DNA of 59,290 bases from an uncultured Clostridia bacterium (GTDB lineage Bacteria; Bacillota; Clostridia; TANB77; CAG-508): NCBI GenBank assembly GCA_946529215.1, contig CAMMZC010000012.1, forward strand, positions 1 through 59,290, read 5' to 3'. Shown here in pieces: positions 25,828 to 33,749 of this stretch. A model generated the notes under the pieces. That model searched no databases and was not told the origin of the DNA. It worked only from the letters and a program-made list of their open reading frames with translations. A program made the translations under genes and the position numbers. Position 1 is the stretch's first letter, and every line of letters starts with the position of its first letter.

Positions 25828-28800
25828 ATGCAAGAAATATTAAAAGGATTAAATGACAAACAATATGAAGCTGTAATAAATACAGAAGGACCATGCTTAG
25901 TAATAGCAGGTGCAGGGAGTGGAAAAACTAAAGTTTTAACACATAAAATAGCATATTTAATGCAAGAAAAAAATGTTGCTCCATGGAATATTTTAGCAAT
26001 TACATTTACCAATAAAGCAGCAAATGAGATGAAAGAAAGAATTGCTTTTTTAGTTGGTGAGCAAGCAAAAGATTTGTGGATGGGAACATTTCACTCTATT
26101 TGTGTTAAAATTTTAAGAAGTCATATAGAAAAAATAGGATTTAGCTCTTCATTTATTATCTTTGATACATCAGATCAAAGAACTATGATTAAAAGATGTA
26201 TTAAAGAGCTTGATTTAGATGATAAAATGTTTACAGAAAGAGCAGTGCAATCAGAAATAAGTAATGCAAAAAACGAAATGCTAGAGCCTGACCAATATGC
26301 TTTAAGGGCAAAAGGAGATTTTAGAAAAGAAAAAATTGCACAAGTTTTTGAGAAATATCAAAAAAATCTTAAAGAAAATAATGCAATAGATTTTGATGAT
26401 ATTATCAATTTTACAATAAAAATACTTAATGAAAATCCTGAAATAAAAGAGTATTATTCAAATAAATTTAAGTATGTATTAGTAGATGAGTATCAAGATA
26501 CAAACAAGGCTCAATTTACATTAATTAAATTATTGGCAGAAAAAAATAAAAATATCACTGCAGTGGGTGACAATGATCAGTGTCTAATTGAAGGAACTAA
26601 GGTTATGACTACTGATGGAGAAAAAGAAATTGAAAAAATAAAAATTAACGATAATGTTATATGTGCATCAGGACATGGAAAAATAATTGAGGGAAAAGTA
26701 TCTAATAATAAACGAAAAAAATATAAAGGAGAAATTATTGAGATTACTACATCAAACGGAAATATACTAAAAGGTACAATTAATCATGTTATTTTTGCAA
26801 AATTAGAACCTGACAAGAAAAGTTTTTATGTATATTTGATGTATAAACAAGGTCTTGGATATAGAATAGGACAAACAAGAGGCGTTAGAAGAGATGACAA
26901 AAGCGAGTTACAGAATGGCTTAACAGTTAGATTACGACAAGAAAAAGGAGACAAAATATGGCTATTAAAAACGTGTTCAACTGAAAAAGAAGCTACATGT
27001 TTTGAACATTATTATGCATTTAATTATGGAATACCAATGTTTGTTTTTCATACTATTGGAAGACAAATGAAGTTAGATCAAGAGCAAATAAAAAGTTTAT
27101 TTGAAGAAATTAATACAGAGGATCGAGCAAGAAAATTATTAAAAGATTTAAATATGTATGAAGAGTATCCTTGTGTTGTTCCTCAGGCATCTATAAGAGG
27201 AGGAACTCAAAGAAAAATTGTTAATGTTAACTATTTTTCGGGTAAAGCAAATATGAAAGGATTACATAGTCATAGAGTTTATGTTAATTCATCTGATGAA
27301 GAACTTAAGGTAAAGTTAAAAGAAAAAAGCTTTAATGTTAGAAGAGGAAAGGCATCTACATGGAGAGTAGAAACAGAAAGAGCACGTTATGAAGATGCTT
27401 TTGACCTTATGTCAGAGTTAAAAGATGTTGACAATGATTTAATTATATCACAAAAGATTAGATTAACAGAACAAGATAGTTTTAAATTTATGCCATTATC
27501 ACATATTAGAAAAAATATGGTAGTTGCAATTTTTAAAGATGGAAAGATTCAAGAGGATATTGTAAAAGAAGTAAAAAGTTATAAATATGAAGGCAATGTC
27601 TTTGATTTAGAAATTCCAGAATATCATCAATATTTTGCAAATGGAATTTGTGTGCATAATTGTATATATGGATTTAGAGGTTCTGATATTACTAACATTT
27701 TAAACTTTGAAAGAGATTTTAAAAATGCTAAAATTATTAAGCTTGAGCAAAACTACAGATGTACAGGAAATATTTTAAAAATTGCAAATTCAGTTATAAA
27801 AAATAATGAAACAAAATATGAAAAAAAGCTTTGGACAGAAAACGAAGTTGGAAATTTGCCTAAAATTTACTCAGCAGAAGATGAATATGATGAAGGAAAC
27901 TATATAGTTGAACAAATTGAGCATCTAAGAAGACAAGAAGGAATGAAATATTCGAATTTTGCTGTTTTGTATAGAATGAATACACAATCAAGAGCAATAG
28001 AGCAGATTTTAGGAAGAGAACAAATTCCATATAAAGTTGTTGGAGGACTAAAATTCTTCGAAAGAAAAGAAATAAAAGATATTATTTCTTATTTAAGATT
28101 AATACAAAATCCTATGGATAACCTTAGTTTGATAAGAGTTATAAATGAACCAAAACGTGGAATTGGAAAAACAAGTTTAGACAAAATTCAAGATTTGGCT
28201 ATAGAAAATGAAACTTCTATGTATGAAGTAATAAAAAATGCAGATCAATATGGATTAAATAGAGTTTTCTTGAATTCAAGAGAATTTGTAAATGTAATTG
28301 AGGAGTTAAGGGCTAAAAAAGACGATCTTTTAATTTCTGAGCTTGTTAAATTAACATTAAAGAAAACAGGATATACCAAGGCTTTAGAAGATGAAAAAAC
28401 AATAGAAGCAGAAAACAGAATAGAAAATTTAGAAGAATTTTTAACAGTAGCAATGGAATTTGAAAAAGAAGAAGCAGATAATTCTTTAGAGAATTTCTTG
28501 CAAGGAATGACACTTTCTTCAGATATAGATAATGTAGATGATGAAGAAGAATCTGTAACACTTATGACATTACATAGTGCAAAAGGGCTTGAATTCCCTG
28601 TAGTATTTTTAGTAGGAATGGAAGAAGGAATATTCCCAGGATACAAATCTATAGGTGAAGAATCAGCATTAGAAGAAGAGAGAAGATTATGCTATGTTGG
28701 AATAACTAGAGCAAAACAACATCTATATTTAACATGTAGCAAAAGACGTACAATGTTTGGATCTACAAGTTGTAATCAGGTTTCAAGATTTGTTAAAGAA

Positions 28801-29253
28801 ATACCAGAAGAACTATTAGATGGAGCAGAAGATGTATTTGGCTCAAATAGTAATAAGTCATCATTTAGAGATAGTGGATATTCGTGGAGTTATGGAAATA
28901 GTTATAGAGAAGCTTCTGTAAATTCGAGTTCTAGTTCGAATTCAAGTTTTGGGGCGGGTTCTACAAAATTTGGAGCTGTTGCTTCTTCAATCGGCAAATC
29001 TGCTACAAATGGAATTGCATCATTTGGCAGAACTGCAGAAAGTTTCTTAAATGGATTGGCCAACAAATCTGCAAAAAAACAAGTTGATTTATCTGAGTAT
29101 GGTGCAGGAGTTAAAGTATTCCACAAAAAGTTTGGAGAAGGCATTATTACAGGAACTGAGCCAGAAGGTGATGACTTAAAAGTAGATATAGATTTTGAAA
29201 AATTTGGACACAAGAGATTGATGGCAAAATTTTCAAATTTGGAAATTATTTGA
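25828..29253 (+). CDS. pcrA: PcrA/UvrD-type DNA helicase containing an intein
   Basis: A 1141-residue precursor. The flanking parts (1-251 and 612-1141) join into a normal 781-residue superfamily 1A helicase: Walker A AGAGSGKTKVLT (~28-35), FHSICVKILR (Ia/Ib), DEYQDTN (~220), GDNDQ-CIYGFRG (motif III region, split by the intein), LEQNYRC (IV), SVTLMTLHSAKGLEFP (V) and EERRLCYVGITRAK (VI). A Ser-rich linker precedes the RNA-polymerase-binding tail FHKKFGEGIITG. PcrA unwinds DNA in repair and clears replication/transcription conflicts. Residues 252-611 are the intein. The start follows AAAAGGAG. Confidence 0.96.
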   Translation: MQEILKGLNDKQYEAVINTEGPCLVIAGAGSGKTKVLTHKIAYLMQEKNVAPWNILAITFTNKAANEMKERIAFLVGEQAKDLWMGTFHSICVKILRSHIEKIGFSSSFIIFDTSDQRTMIKRCIKELDLDDKMFTERAVQSEISNAKNEMLEPDQYALRAKGDFRKEKIAQVFEKYQKNLKENNAIDFDDIINFTIKILNENPEIKEYYSNKFKYVLVDEYQDTNKAQFTLIKLLAEKNKNITAVGDNDQCLIEGTKVMTTDGEKEIEKIKINDNVICASGHGKIIEGKVSNNKRKKYKGEIIEITTSNGNILKGTINHVIFAKLEPDKKSFYVYLMYKQGLGYRIGQTRGVRRDDKSELQNGLTVRLRQEKGDKIWLLKTCSTEKEATCFEHYYAFNYGIPMFVFHTIGRQMKLDQEQIKSLFEEINTEDRARKLLKDLNMYEEYPCVVPQASIRGGTQRKIVNVNYFSGKANMKGLHSHRVYVNSSDEELKVKLKEKSFNVRRGKASTWRVETERARYEDAFDLMSELKDVDNDLIISQKIRLTEQDSFKFMPLSHIRKNMVVAIFKDGKIQEDIVKEVKSYKYEGNVFDLEIPEYHQYFANGICVHNCIYGFRGSDITNILNFERDFKNAKIIKLEQNYRCTGNILKIANSVIKNNETKYEKKLWTENEVGNLPKIYSAEDEYDEGNYIVEQIEHLRRQEGMKYSNFAVLYRMNTQSRAIEQILGREQIPYKVVGGLKFFERKEIKDIISYLRLIQNPMDNLSLIRVINEPKRGIGKTSLDKIQDLAIENETSMYEVIKNADQYGLNRVFLNSREFVNVIEELRAKKDDLLISELVKLTLKKTGYTKALEDEKTIEAENRIENLEEFLTVAMEFEKEEADNSLENFLQGMTLSSDIDNVDDEEESVTLMTLHSAKGLEFPVVFLVGMEEGIFPGYKSIGEESALEEERRLCYVGITRAKQHLYLTCSKRRTMFGSTSCNQVSRFVKEIPEELLDGAEDVFGSNSNKSSFRDSGYSWSYGNSYREASVNSSSSSNSSFGAGSTKFGAVASSIGKSATNGIASFGRTAESFLNGLANKSAKKQVDLSEYGAGVKVFHKKFGEGIITGTEPEGDDLKVDIDFEKFGHKRLMAKFSNLEII
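26581..27660 (+). other. 360-residue intein with GIY-YIG-like insert
   Basis: The intein starts at Cys252 (CLIEGTKVMTTDG, block A). Block B has a T-x-x-H (KGTINHVIF, intein residues 65-72); block F/G is YKYEGNVFDLE...YFANGICVHN, with the penultimate His and terminal Asn, and the +1 residue is Cys612. All splicing residues are therefore present. Between the blocks (intein ~82-160) lies YVYLMYKQGLGYRIGQT, an Arg-rich stretch (LTVRLRQ) and CFEHYYAFNYG. This layout resembles T5orf172/MUG113-type GIY-YIG nucleases, with Glu142 a candidate metal ligand. No LAGLIDADG motif is seen. Confidence 0.93.
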
Positions 29254-29333
29254 AATTAATTGATTTTTATGATATCATTTATAATGATGAAGTTATTTAA
29301 TAAAATTCATTATAATTATAGGAGGTTGATTTT

Positions 29334-29570
29334 ATGCCTAGGGAAAAATTTGTAAGAAGACATCTAACAGATGAAGAAAAACATAAATTCTTACGTATGG
29401 ATAGGAAACTTACTGACGATGAAAAAGAAAAAGTAAAAAGATATAAAAAAATGATAGCAGAAATACACGGAATGTCTATGGAAGAAGTATTAGCAAGAGG
29501 TGGACAGGTAACAAATGGAAAAGATTATGAAAACATAGATCGTGCGCCAGAGACACGTGAAGATAGATAA
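29334..29570 (+). CDS. small charged hypothetical protein
   Basis: A 78-residue protein behind a perfect AGGAGG. It contains two similar short helical elements, HLTDEEKHKFLRMDRK and KLTDDEKEKVKRYKKM, a likely two-helix repeat, then EIHGMSMEEVLARGG. It is soluble and highly charged, with no recognised family. It stands between pcrA and the promoter at 29614. Confidence 0.6.
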   Translation: MPREKFVRRHLTDEEKHKFLRMDRKLTDDEKEKVKRYKKMIAEIHGMSMEEVLARGGQVTNGKDYENIDRAPETREDR

Positions 29571-29613
29571 TACTATGTAAAATTATTTGATTTTAATTGA
29601 AATAATATACGAT

Positions 29614-29642
29614 TTGCAAAATATAATTATATGTGCTATAAT
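29614..29642 (+). promoter_or_regulatory. promoter of the 29767 gene
   Basis: TTGCAA (29614-29619), a 17-base spacer and TATAAT (29637-29642), followed by a ~120-base leader. Confidence 0.7.
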
Positions 29643-29766
29643 ATAAATGAATCATATATAATAAACATATTGATGTAACGCAAGAAGGAATAATTCTATA
29701 GGTGTTATGTGATTAATTTATAAGTAAGAAAATTGTACAAATTAATGAAAGTGAGTGTGATAAAAT

Positions 29767-30780
29767 ATGAATGGAATACAAGATCCTATATATACAGGTA
29801 GAGAAAACAGGCCTACAAAAAAACCTATATATGGATATGGAGAAGAAAGAGAAGATGGACAATTAAGAAAAAGACAAGAAAAAAGAAAACCAAAAAAGAC
29901 AAGTAGTCATCAAAAAAAAGAAAATACAGCAATGATAGAGAAAAAAAAATCCAAATTTAGGGCTCTATTAGCTGCATTAGTTGCAGCTTTTGGTATAGGG
30001 AGTTTTTTCGGTGGAAACATAGGTTATAAAATTGGTAAAAAGAAAGGCGAGAAAGATGCTATAGTCAAAATAGAAGAAAAAAAAGATATAAATAATATAA
30101 ACGATGATAATATGCCAAAACAATTAAAAAATTTAATTAAAGAATATGATGAAGAAATGTTATTGTTTAATTCTATATTAAATGGCTCAAAATCATATAA
30201 AGATTTAGAAGATTATGAAATTATTAAAATTGCGAATATGATACTTACTCTATTAAAGACTGATGAATATGCAAAAAGATCAGATAAAGATTTTGATCCA
30301 CGCTCATTAGTTGCAAGGCAATTTGAAGATCCTACACTTTATTATAAAATATATGAAAAAAATGAAGATGGTGAAAAAAATGAAGATGGTGAAAAAGATG
30401 AAGGTAGCGTTAAAGTAGAAGGTAAAGATTATAGAAATTTTGATAGATTTGTAACTTCTATAATGGGAATGAAAAATTTGAATATTCCTACACGAACAAA
30501 ACAAGAACTTACAAAGCTTACCGTTGTTGATTTTTATGTATATATGGCGCAAGAATTTGGTGAAAAGGAAAAGAGTGAATATGATGAAAATGAAAATGGT
30601 GTTTTAGTACCATACTTATATACTGGTAAGGATGGCACAAAGAAGGCTTTTAAAGTTTCATTAAAGCCAACACAAACAATAGCAGAAGGCACAGGAATTA
30701 ATAAAGAAGAAGTAATTAGGGAAAATACAGATGATGGAACAATAAGTAAAGATAAGAATATTAATGATGAAGTAAGGTAA
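29767..30780 (+). CDS. unknown membrane-anchored protein with glycine-zipper span
   Basis: A 337-residue protein. Residues 1-60 are Lys/Arg/Gln-rich and cytoplasmic. At ~62-88 a Gly/Ala-rich span (ALLAALVAAFGIGSFFGG, NIGYKIGKKKGEK) looks like a glycine-zipper membrane segment. The rest is acidic and mostly helical, with a short NEDGEK/NEDGEK/DEG repeat near residue 200 and FEDPTLYYKIYEKN before it. No family is recognised. It has its own promoter and terminator, a monocistronic unit. Topology and function are uncertain. Confidence 0.65.
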   Translation: MNGIQDPIYTGRENRPTKKPIYGYGEEREDGQLRKRQEKRKPKKTSSHQKKENTAMIEKKKSKFRALLAALVAAFGIGSFFGGNIGYKIGKKKGEKDAIVKIEEKKDINNINDDNMPKQLKNLIKEYDEEMLLFNSILNGSKSYKDLEDYEIIKIANMILTLLKTDEYAKRSDKDFDPRSLVARQFEDPTLYYKIYEKNEDGEKNEDGEKDEGSVKVEGKDYRNFDRFVTSIMGMKNLNIPTRTKQELTKLTVVDFYVYMAQEFGEKEKSEYDENENGVLVPYLYTGKDGTKKAFKVSLKPTQTIAEGTGINKEEVIRENTDDGTISKDKNINDEVR

Positions 30781-30792
30781 AAAATAGATGAA

Positions 30793-30829
30793 AAAAGATG
30801 ATTTAATTTAAAACTAATCATCTTTTTTT
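30793..30829 (+). terminator. terminator after the 29767 gene
   Basis: Arms AAAAGATGATT (30793-30803) and AATCATCTTTT (30816-30826), continuing into a T-run. Confidence 0.88.
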
Positions 30830-30896
30830 GTTTGTATAAAATTAAAAAAATTTGGAAATAATAAATCAAGAATTTAAATGAAAGGAAGGATTTATT

Positions 30897-31082
30897 ATGG
30901 CAGATTTAACAGAAGCGGAATTACAAAATTTAAGACATTTAATAGGTTCACACGAGACAAATTATCAAAAATTAAATACTTATTCATCTCAAGCAGTAGA
31001 CCCACAAATTAAGCAAATTTTTAGCAAAGCAGCACAAGATTCGTTAAATACAAAACAAAAATTAATGGGATTTTTAAATTAG
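30897..31082 (+). CDS. small CotF-related spore coat-like protein
   Basis: A 61-residue helical protein (LTEAELQNLRHLIGSHETNY; QIKQIFSKAAQDSLNTKQKL) of the size and pattern of the small partner proteins found beside CotF-type coat proteins in Clostridia. It has no membrane span. A GAAAGGAAGG ribosome site precedes it. A CotF-like gene follows 57 bases downstream. A role in the spore coat is inferred from this pairing, not demonstrated. Confidence 0.65.
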   Translation: MADLTEAELQNLRHLIGSHETNYQKLNTYSSQAVDPQIKQIFSKAAQDSLNTKQKLMGFLN

Positions 31083-31139
31083 AAAAAATTATAAATAAGT
31101 AAAATTTATGCATCTTAAAAGAAAGGAGAGAGAATAAGT

Positions 31140-31382
31140 ATGGATGAAAAAACAATGGTTAATGATATTTTAGAAGGTGTAAAAGCAGGGCTTACAGCTT
31201 ATCAGACAGCAATCACAGAAACAGAAAATACAACACTTAGACAAACATTTCAACAAATAAGAAATAATGATGAAAGCTTTCAATTTGAGCTTTTTAAAGT
31301 AGCTCAATCAAAAGGATATTATAAATCAGCTCAAAAAGCTACACCAGCTGAAATTGGAAACTTAAAAAGTGATTTACAATAG
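31140..31382 (+). CDS. CotF-family spore coat protein
   Basis: An 80-residue protein matching the compact CotF domain: KTMVNDILEGVKAGLTAYQT, then TTLRQTFQQIRNNDESFQFE and LFKVAQSKGYY near the end. CotF-like proteins are helical, ferritin-like components of the spore coat in Bacilli and Clostridia. The start follows AAAGGAGAGAG. This gene supports a spore-forming or spore-descended lineage. It is paired with the smaller coat-like gene upstream. Confidence 0.85.
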   Translation: MDEKTMVNDILEGVKAGLTAYQTAITETENTTLRQTFQQIRNNDESFQFELFKVAQSKGYYKSAQKATPAEIGNLKSDLQ

Positions 31383-31473
31383 GAAATAAAGACATAGAAA
31401 ATTCAATAGGATTAAGATGTTTTGCTTTATATGATTGCAAAGCAAACAGGTCCTATATGGTTTATATATTTTC

Positions 31474-31528
31474 TATAAAAAAAATTAAATTGTGCGCGAT
31501 TAAATCGCGCGCGATTTAATTTTTTTTC
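31474..31528. terminator. bidirectional terminator (GC-core palindrome)
   Basis: AAAAAAATTAAATTGTGCGCGATT pairs with the following AATCGCGCGCGATTTAATTTTTTT. An A-run on one side and a T-run on the other let it work in both directions between the convergent cotF and rluA genes. It overlaps the last codons of the minus-strand gene. 31395-31465 holds a further set of nested AT-rich inverted repeats. Confidence 0.85.
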
Positions 31529-32360
31529 CATTTAAATAATATAATATTCCACTATCTGTTGTAAAATTAAATTTTAAAATATAGCTTCTAAGTTGTTGAA
31601 CTTTATATCCTAATTTTTTGTTTATTTCATAGTTGCCATATTTTCCATCACCAACAATTGGAAGACCAATGTGTGCAAGATGAGCTCTTATCTGATGAGT
31701 TTTACCTGTTTTAATTTCAACATCAAGTAAACAGGTGCCATTTGTATTTTTAGCTAGAACAGAATATGAAGTTATAATCTTCGAATAGCCTTTTTTAGGT
31801 TCATCAGAGATATATGCTATGGATTTTTTACTGTCTTTAAATAAATATGCAGTTAAAGTTTGGGAGTTTTCCGTTGGCACACCATAAACCAATGCTAGAT
31901 AATGTTTTTCTATTTCGTGATTTTTAAATTTATCAAGTAAAATATCTAAAGCTTCTTGATTTTTCGCATACAAAACTAAACCTGTTGTATTTCTATCTAA
32001 TCTGTGACAAGGCATTGGCAAATATCCACAATTTGCGTATTGTTTGTGGATAAGTGTAGTCAAACTTTGTGAACCTGTAACTTCAATACCTGCAGGTTTA
32101 TCTATAACTAATATATTTTCATCTTCAAAAACAATATCAAAACTAATTTTAGTTTCTAATAAAGAATCTGCAATATATACTTCAATTATATCATTTTCAA
32201 AGATTAGAATGTTTTCATTTACCCTTTTGCCATTTACTTTAATATCTTTTTTGCGCAATGTTTTATAAAACAAATTGTTAGAAAGATTTGGAATTTTATC
32301 TTGCAAAAATTTATTCAATTTTTTACTATTATATTTTTTATCAACGATTAATTTTTTCAT
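31500..32360 (-). CDS. RluA-family pseudouridine synthase
   Basis: A 286-residue protein: an N-terminal S4 RNA-binding domain (~10-70; KDIKVNGKRVNENI) and a catalytic domain with PCHRLDRNTTGLVLYAKN, which carries the catalytic Asp of RluA enzymes, then KTGKTHQIRAHLAHIGLPIVGDGKYG. It isomerises uridine to pseudouridine in rRNA and/or tRNA; the target base cannot be deduced. The C-terminal codons are within the terminator stem, so the last residues (KSRAI) may be constrained by RNA structure. Confidence 0.93.
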   Translation of the reverse strand: MKKLIVDKKYNSKKLNKFLQDKIPNLSNNLFYKTLRKKDIKVNGKRVNENILIFENDIIEVYIADSLLETKISFDIVFEDENILVIDKPAGIEVTGSQSLTTLIHKQYANCGYLPMPCHRLDRNTTGLVLYAKNQEALDILLDKFKNHEIEKHYLALVYGVPTENSQTLTAYLFKDSKKSIAYISDEPKKGYSKIITSYSVLAKNTNGTCLLDVEIKTGKTHQIRAHLAHIGLPIVGDGKYGNYEINKKLGYKVQQLRSYILKFNFTTDSGILYYLNGKKIKSRAI

Positions 32361-32412
32361 AGTATTATTATAGTAGAAAAATAGAATAATTTCAACTTTT
32401 TTTTGGATTTTA

Positions 32413-32441
32413 TTGAAATCTAACTAAAAATATGATATAAT
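32413..32441 (+). promoter_or_regulatory. promoter upstream of the radical SAM gene
   Basis: TTGAAA (32413-32418), a 17-base spacer and TATAAT (32436-32441). Transcription would run through the truncated ORF6N start copy into the radical SAM gene. Confidence 0.75.
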
Positions 32442-32499
32442 ACAAACATGAGTTCAAGAGATGTATCGCAATGAGTTACAGAAATTATATTAAAAAAAT

Positions 32500-32577
32500 G
32501 AGGATGTGATAATTATGAGTAATGAAAATAATATCGCACCAATAAACGAAAATTTAAATGTAGTGAAAATATATTAA
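32500..32577 (+). pseudogene. truncated copy of the ORF6N gene 5' end
   Basis: The sequence from GAGGATGTGATAATT through the first ~17 codons (ATG at 32515) is almost identical to 35142-35213, the start of the intact ORF6N gene, differing at only a few bases. It then diverges and stops at 32575-32577, encoding a 20-residue peptide. It keeps the ribosome site, so a short peptide may still be made. Confidence 0.85.
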
Positions 32578-32597
32578 TAAAAGAAAGGAAAATTGTT

Positions 32598-33674
32598 ATG
32601 CCTAACTTAAAAGATTTATGTTTTGAAGTAATACAAACATGTCCAAATAGATGCGAATTTTGTTCTTCAAATTCATCAATAGAAAAAAGTACAATTATTA
32701 CTTTTGAGCAATTTAAAAAGACAATAGACTATTTTTTAAGTCAAGGTGGCATAGGAGAAATTTCAATTTCAGGTGGTGAGCCATTTCTTCACCCAGATAT
32801 TTTAAATATGGTTAAATATTGTAAAGATAAGGGCATTAGAACAGTTGTGTTTACTAGTGGAATAAAGAGAGCAAGTGATATGACAAGTGCAATGATAGAA
32901 GATATGAAAAAAAAGTGTGACGAACAGATTAAAGAAATAAATGAAAATGAGCCATGGAATGAACGTTTAAAGCAAAATGTACAAAAATTTTATGATAGAG
33001 TTACTAAGCCAAATGAATTTTCAGCAATAACAATAGAAGAACTATATAAATTAGAGTACTTAGGCTTAGACAAAATTGTATTTGATTGGCAAGCTGTAAC
33101 CGAAAAAATAGATAATAAATTAATGGGGAGAGATTCTTATATATGGTATCTAATGCAATCTATAATAAGAGCAAAAAAAGCAGGATTAAATATTGATGTG
33201 CACTTTATTCCTATGAAACCAAATTATAAAGAATTTCAGGATTTAATGGAATGTTTGAAAATAGCTGAGATAAAAAACATAAGTATTTTAAATTTTGTTC
33301 CACAAGCAAGAGGAAGAGAAAATAAAGAAGAGTTAATGTTAAGCCAAGAAGAATTAAAAGAATTTGCTGAAACTATAAATAAGGAAAGGGAATGGTTTAG
33401 CGGAAGAATTAGAATAGGGATACCATTAAATGGGAAAATATCACATTTATGTACAGCAGGAACTGAAAAATTAGATATTAGATATGATGGAACTATATTG
33501 CCATGTCCAGCTTTCAAAGAAATAAGTGTAGAAACTATGGAAAAGTATGGGATAAAATTACATAGTATATATGAAGATTTAGAAAAAGTTGTTGTGCCTG
33601 GGGGGAAACGTTCAGAACCATTGTGCAGAAAAGTTTATGGATTTGAAGGAGATTTGACAGAAGCGGTTAGATAA
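32598..33674 (+). CDS. radical SAM protein with SPASM-like C-terminus
   Basis: A 358-residue protein. CPNRCEFC (C-x3-C-x2-C, residues ~14-21) binds the radical SAM 4Fe-4S cluster; ISISGGEPFLHPDIL is the GGE SAM-binding motif. The C-terminal part has CTAGTEKLDIRYDGTILPCPAF and a further Cys in EPLCRK, resembling the SPASM/twitch layout used in peptide and cofactor maturases. It is not a well-known housekeeping enzyme by sequence, and no precursor peptide is evident except the short truncated ORF directly upstream. The ribosome site is AAAGGAAA. Confidence 0.85.
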   Translation: MPNLKDLCFEVIQTCPNRCEFCSSNSSIEKSTIITFEQFKKTIDYFLSQGGIGEISISGGEPFLHPDILNMVKYCKDKGIRTVVFTSGIKRASDMTSAMIEDMKKKCDEQIKEINENEPWNERLKQNVQKFYDRVTKPNEFSAITIEELYKLEYLGLDKIVFDWQAVTEKIDNKLMGRDSYIWYLMQSIIRAKKAGLNIDVHFIPMKPNYKEFQDLMECLKIAEIKNISILNFVPQARGRENKEELMLSQEELKEFAETINKEREWFSGRIRIGIPLNGKISHLCTAGTEKLDIRYDGTILPCPAFKEISVETMEKYGIKLHSIYEDLEKVVVPGGKRSEPLCRKVYGFEGDLTEAVR

Positions 33675-33749
33675 AAATATATAAATATAAAGCAAAATTA
33701 AATCTTTATGGGTAATAAAAAATGAAGAAAGGATATAAAATAGGAAACT

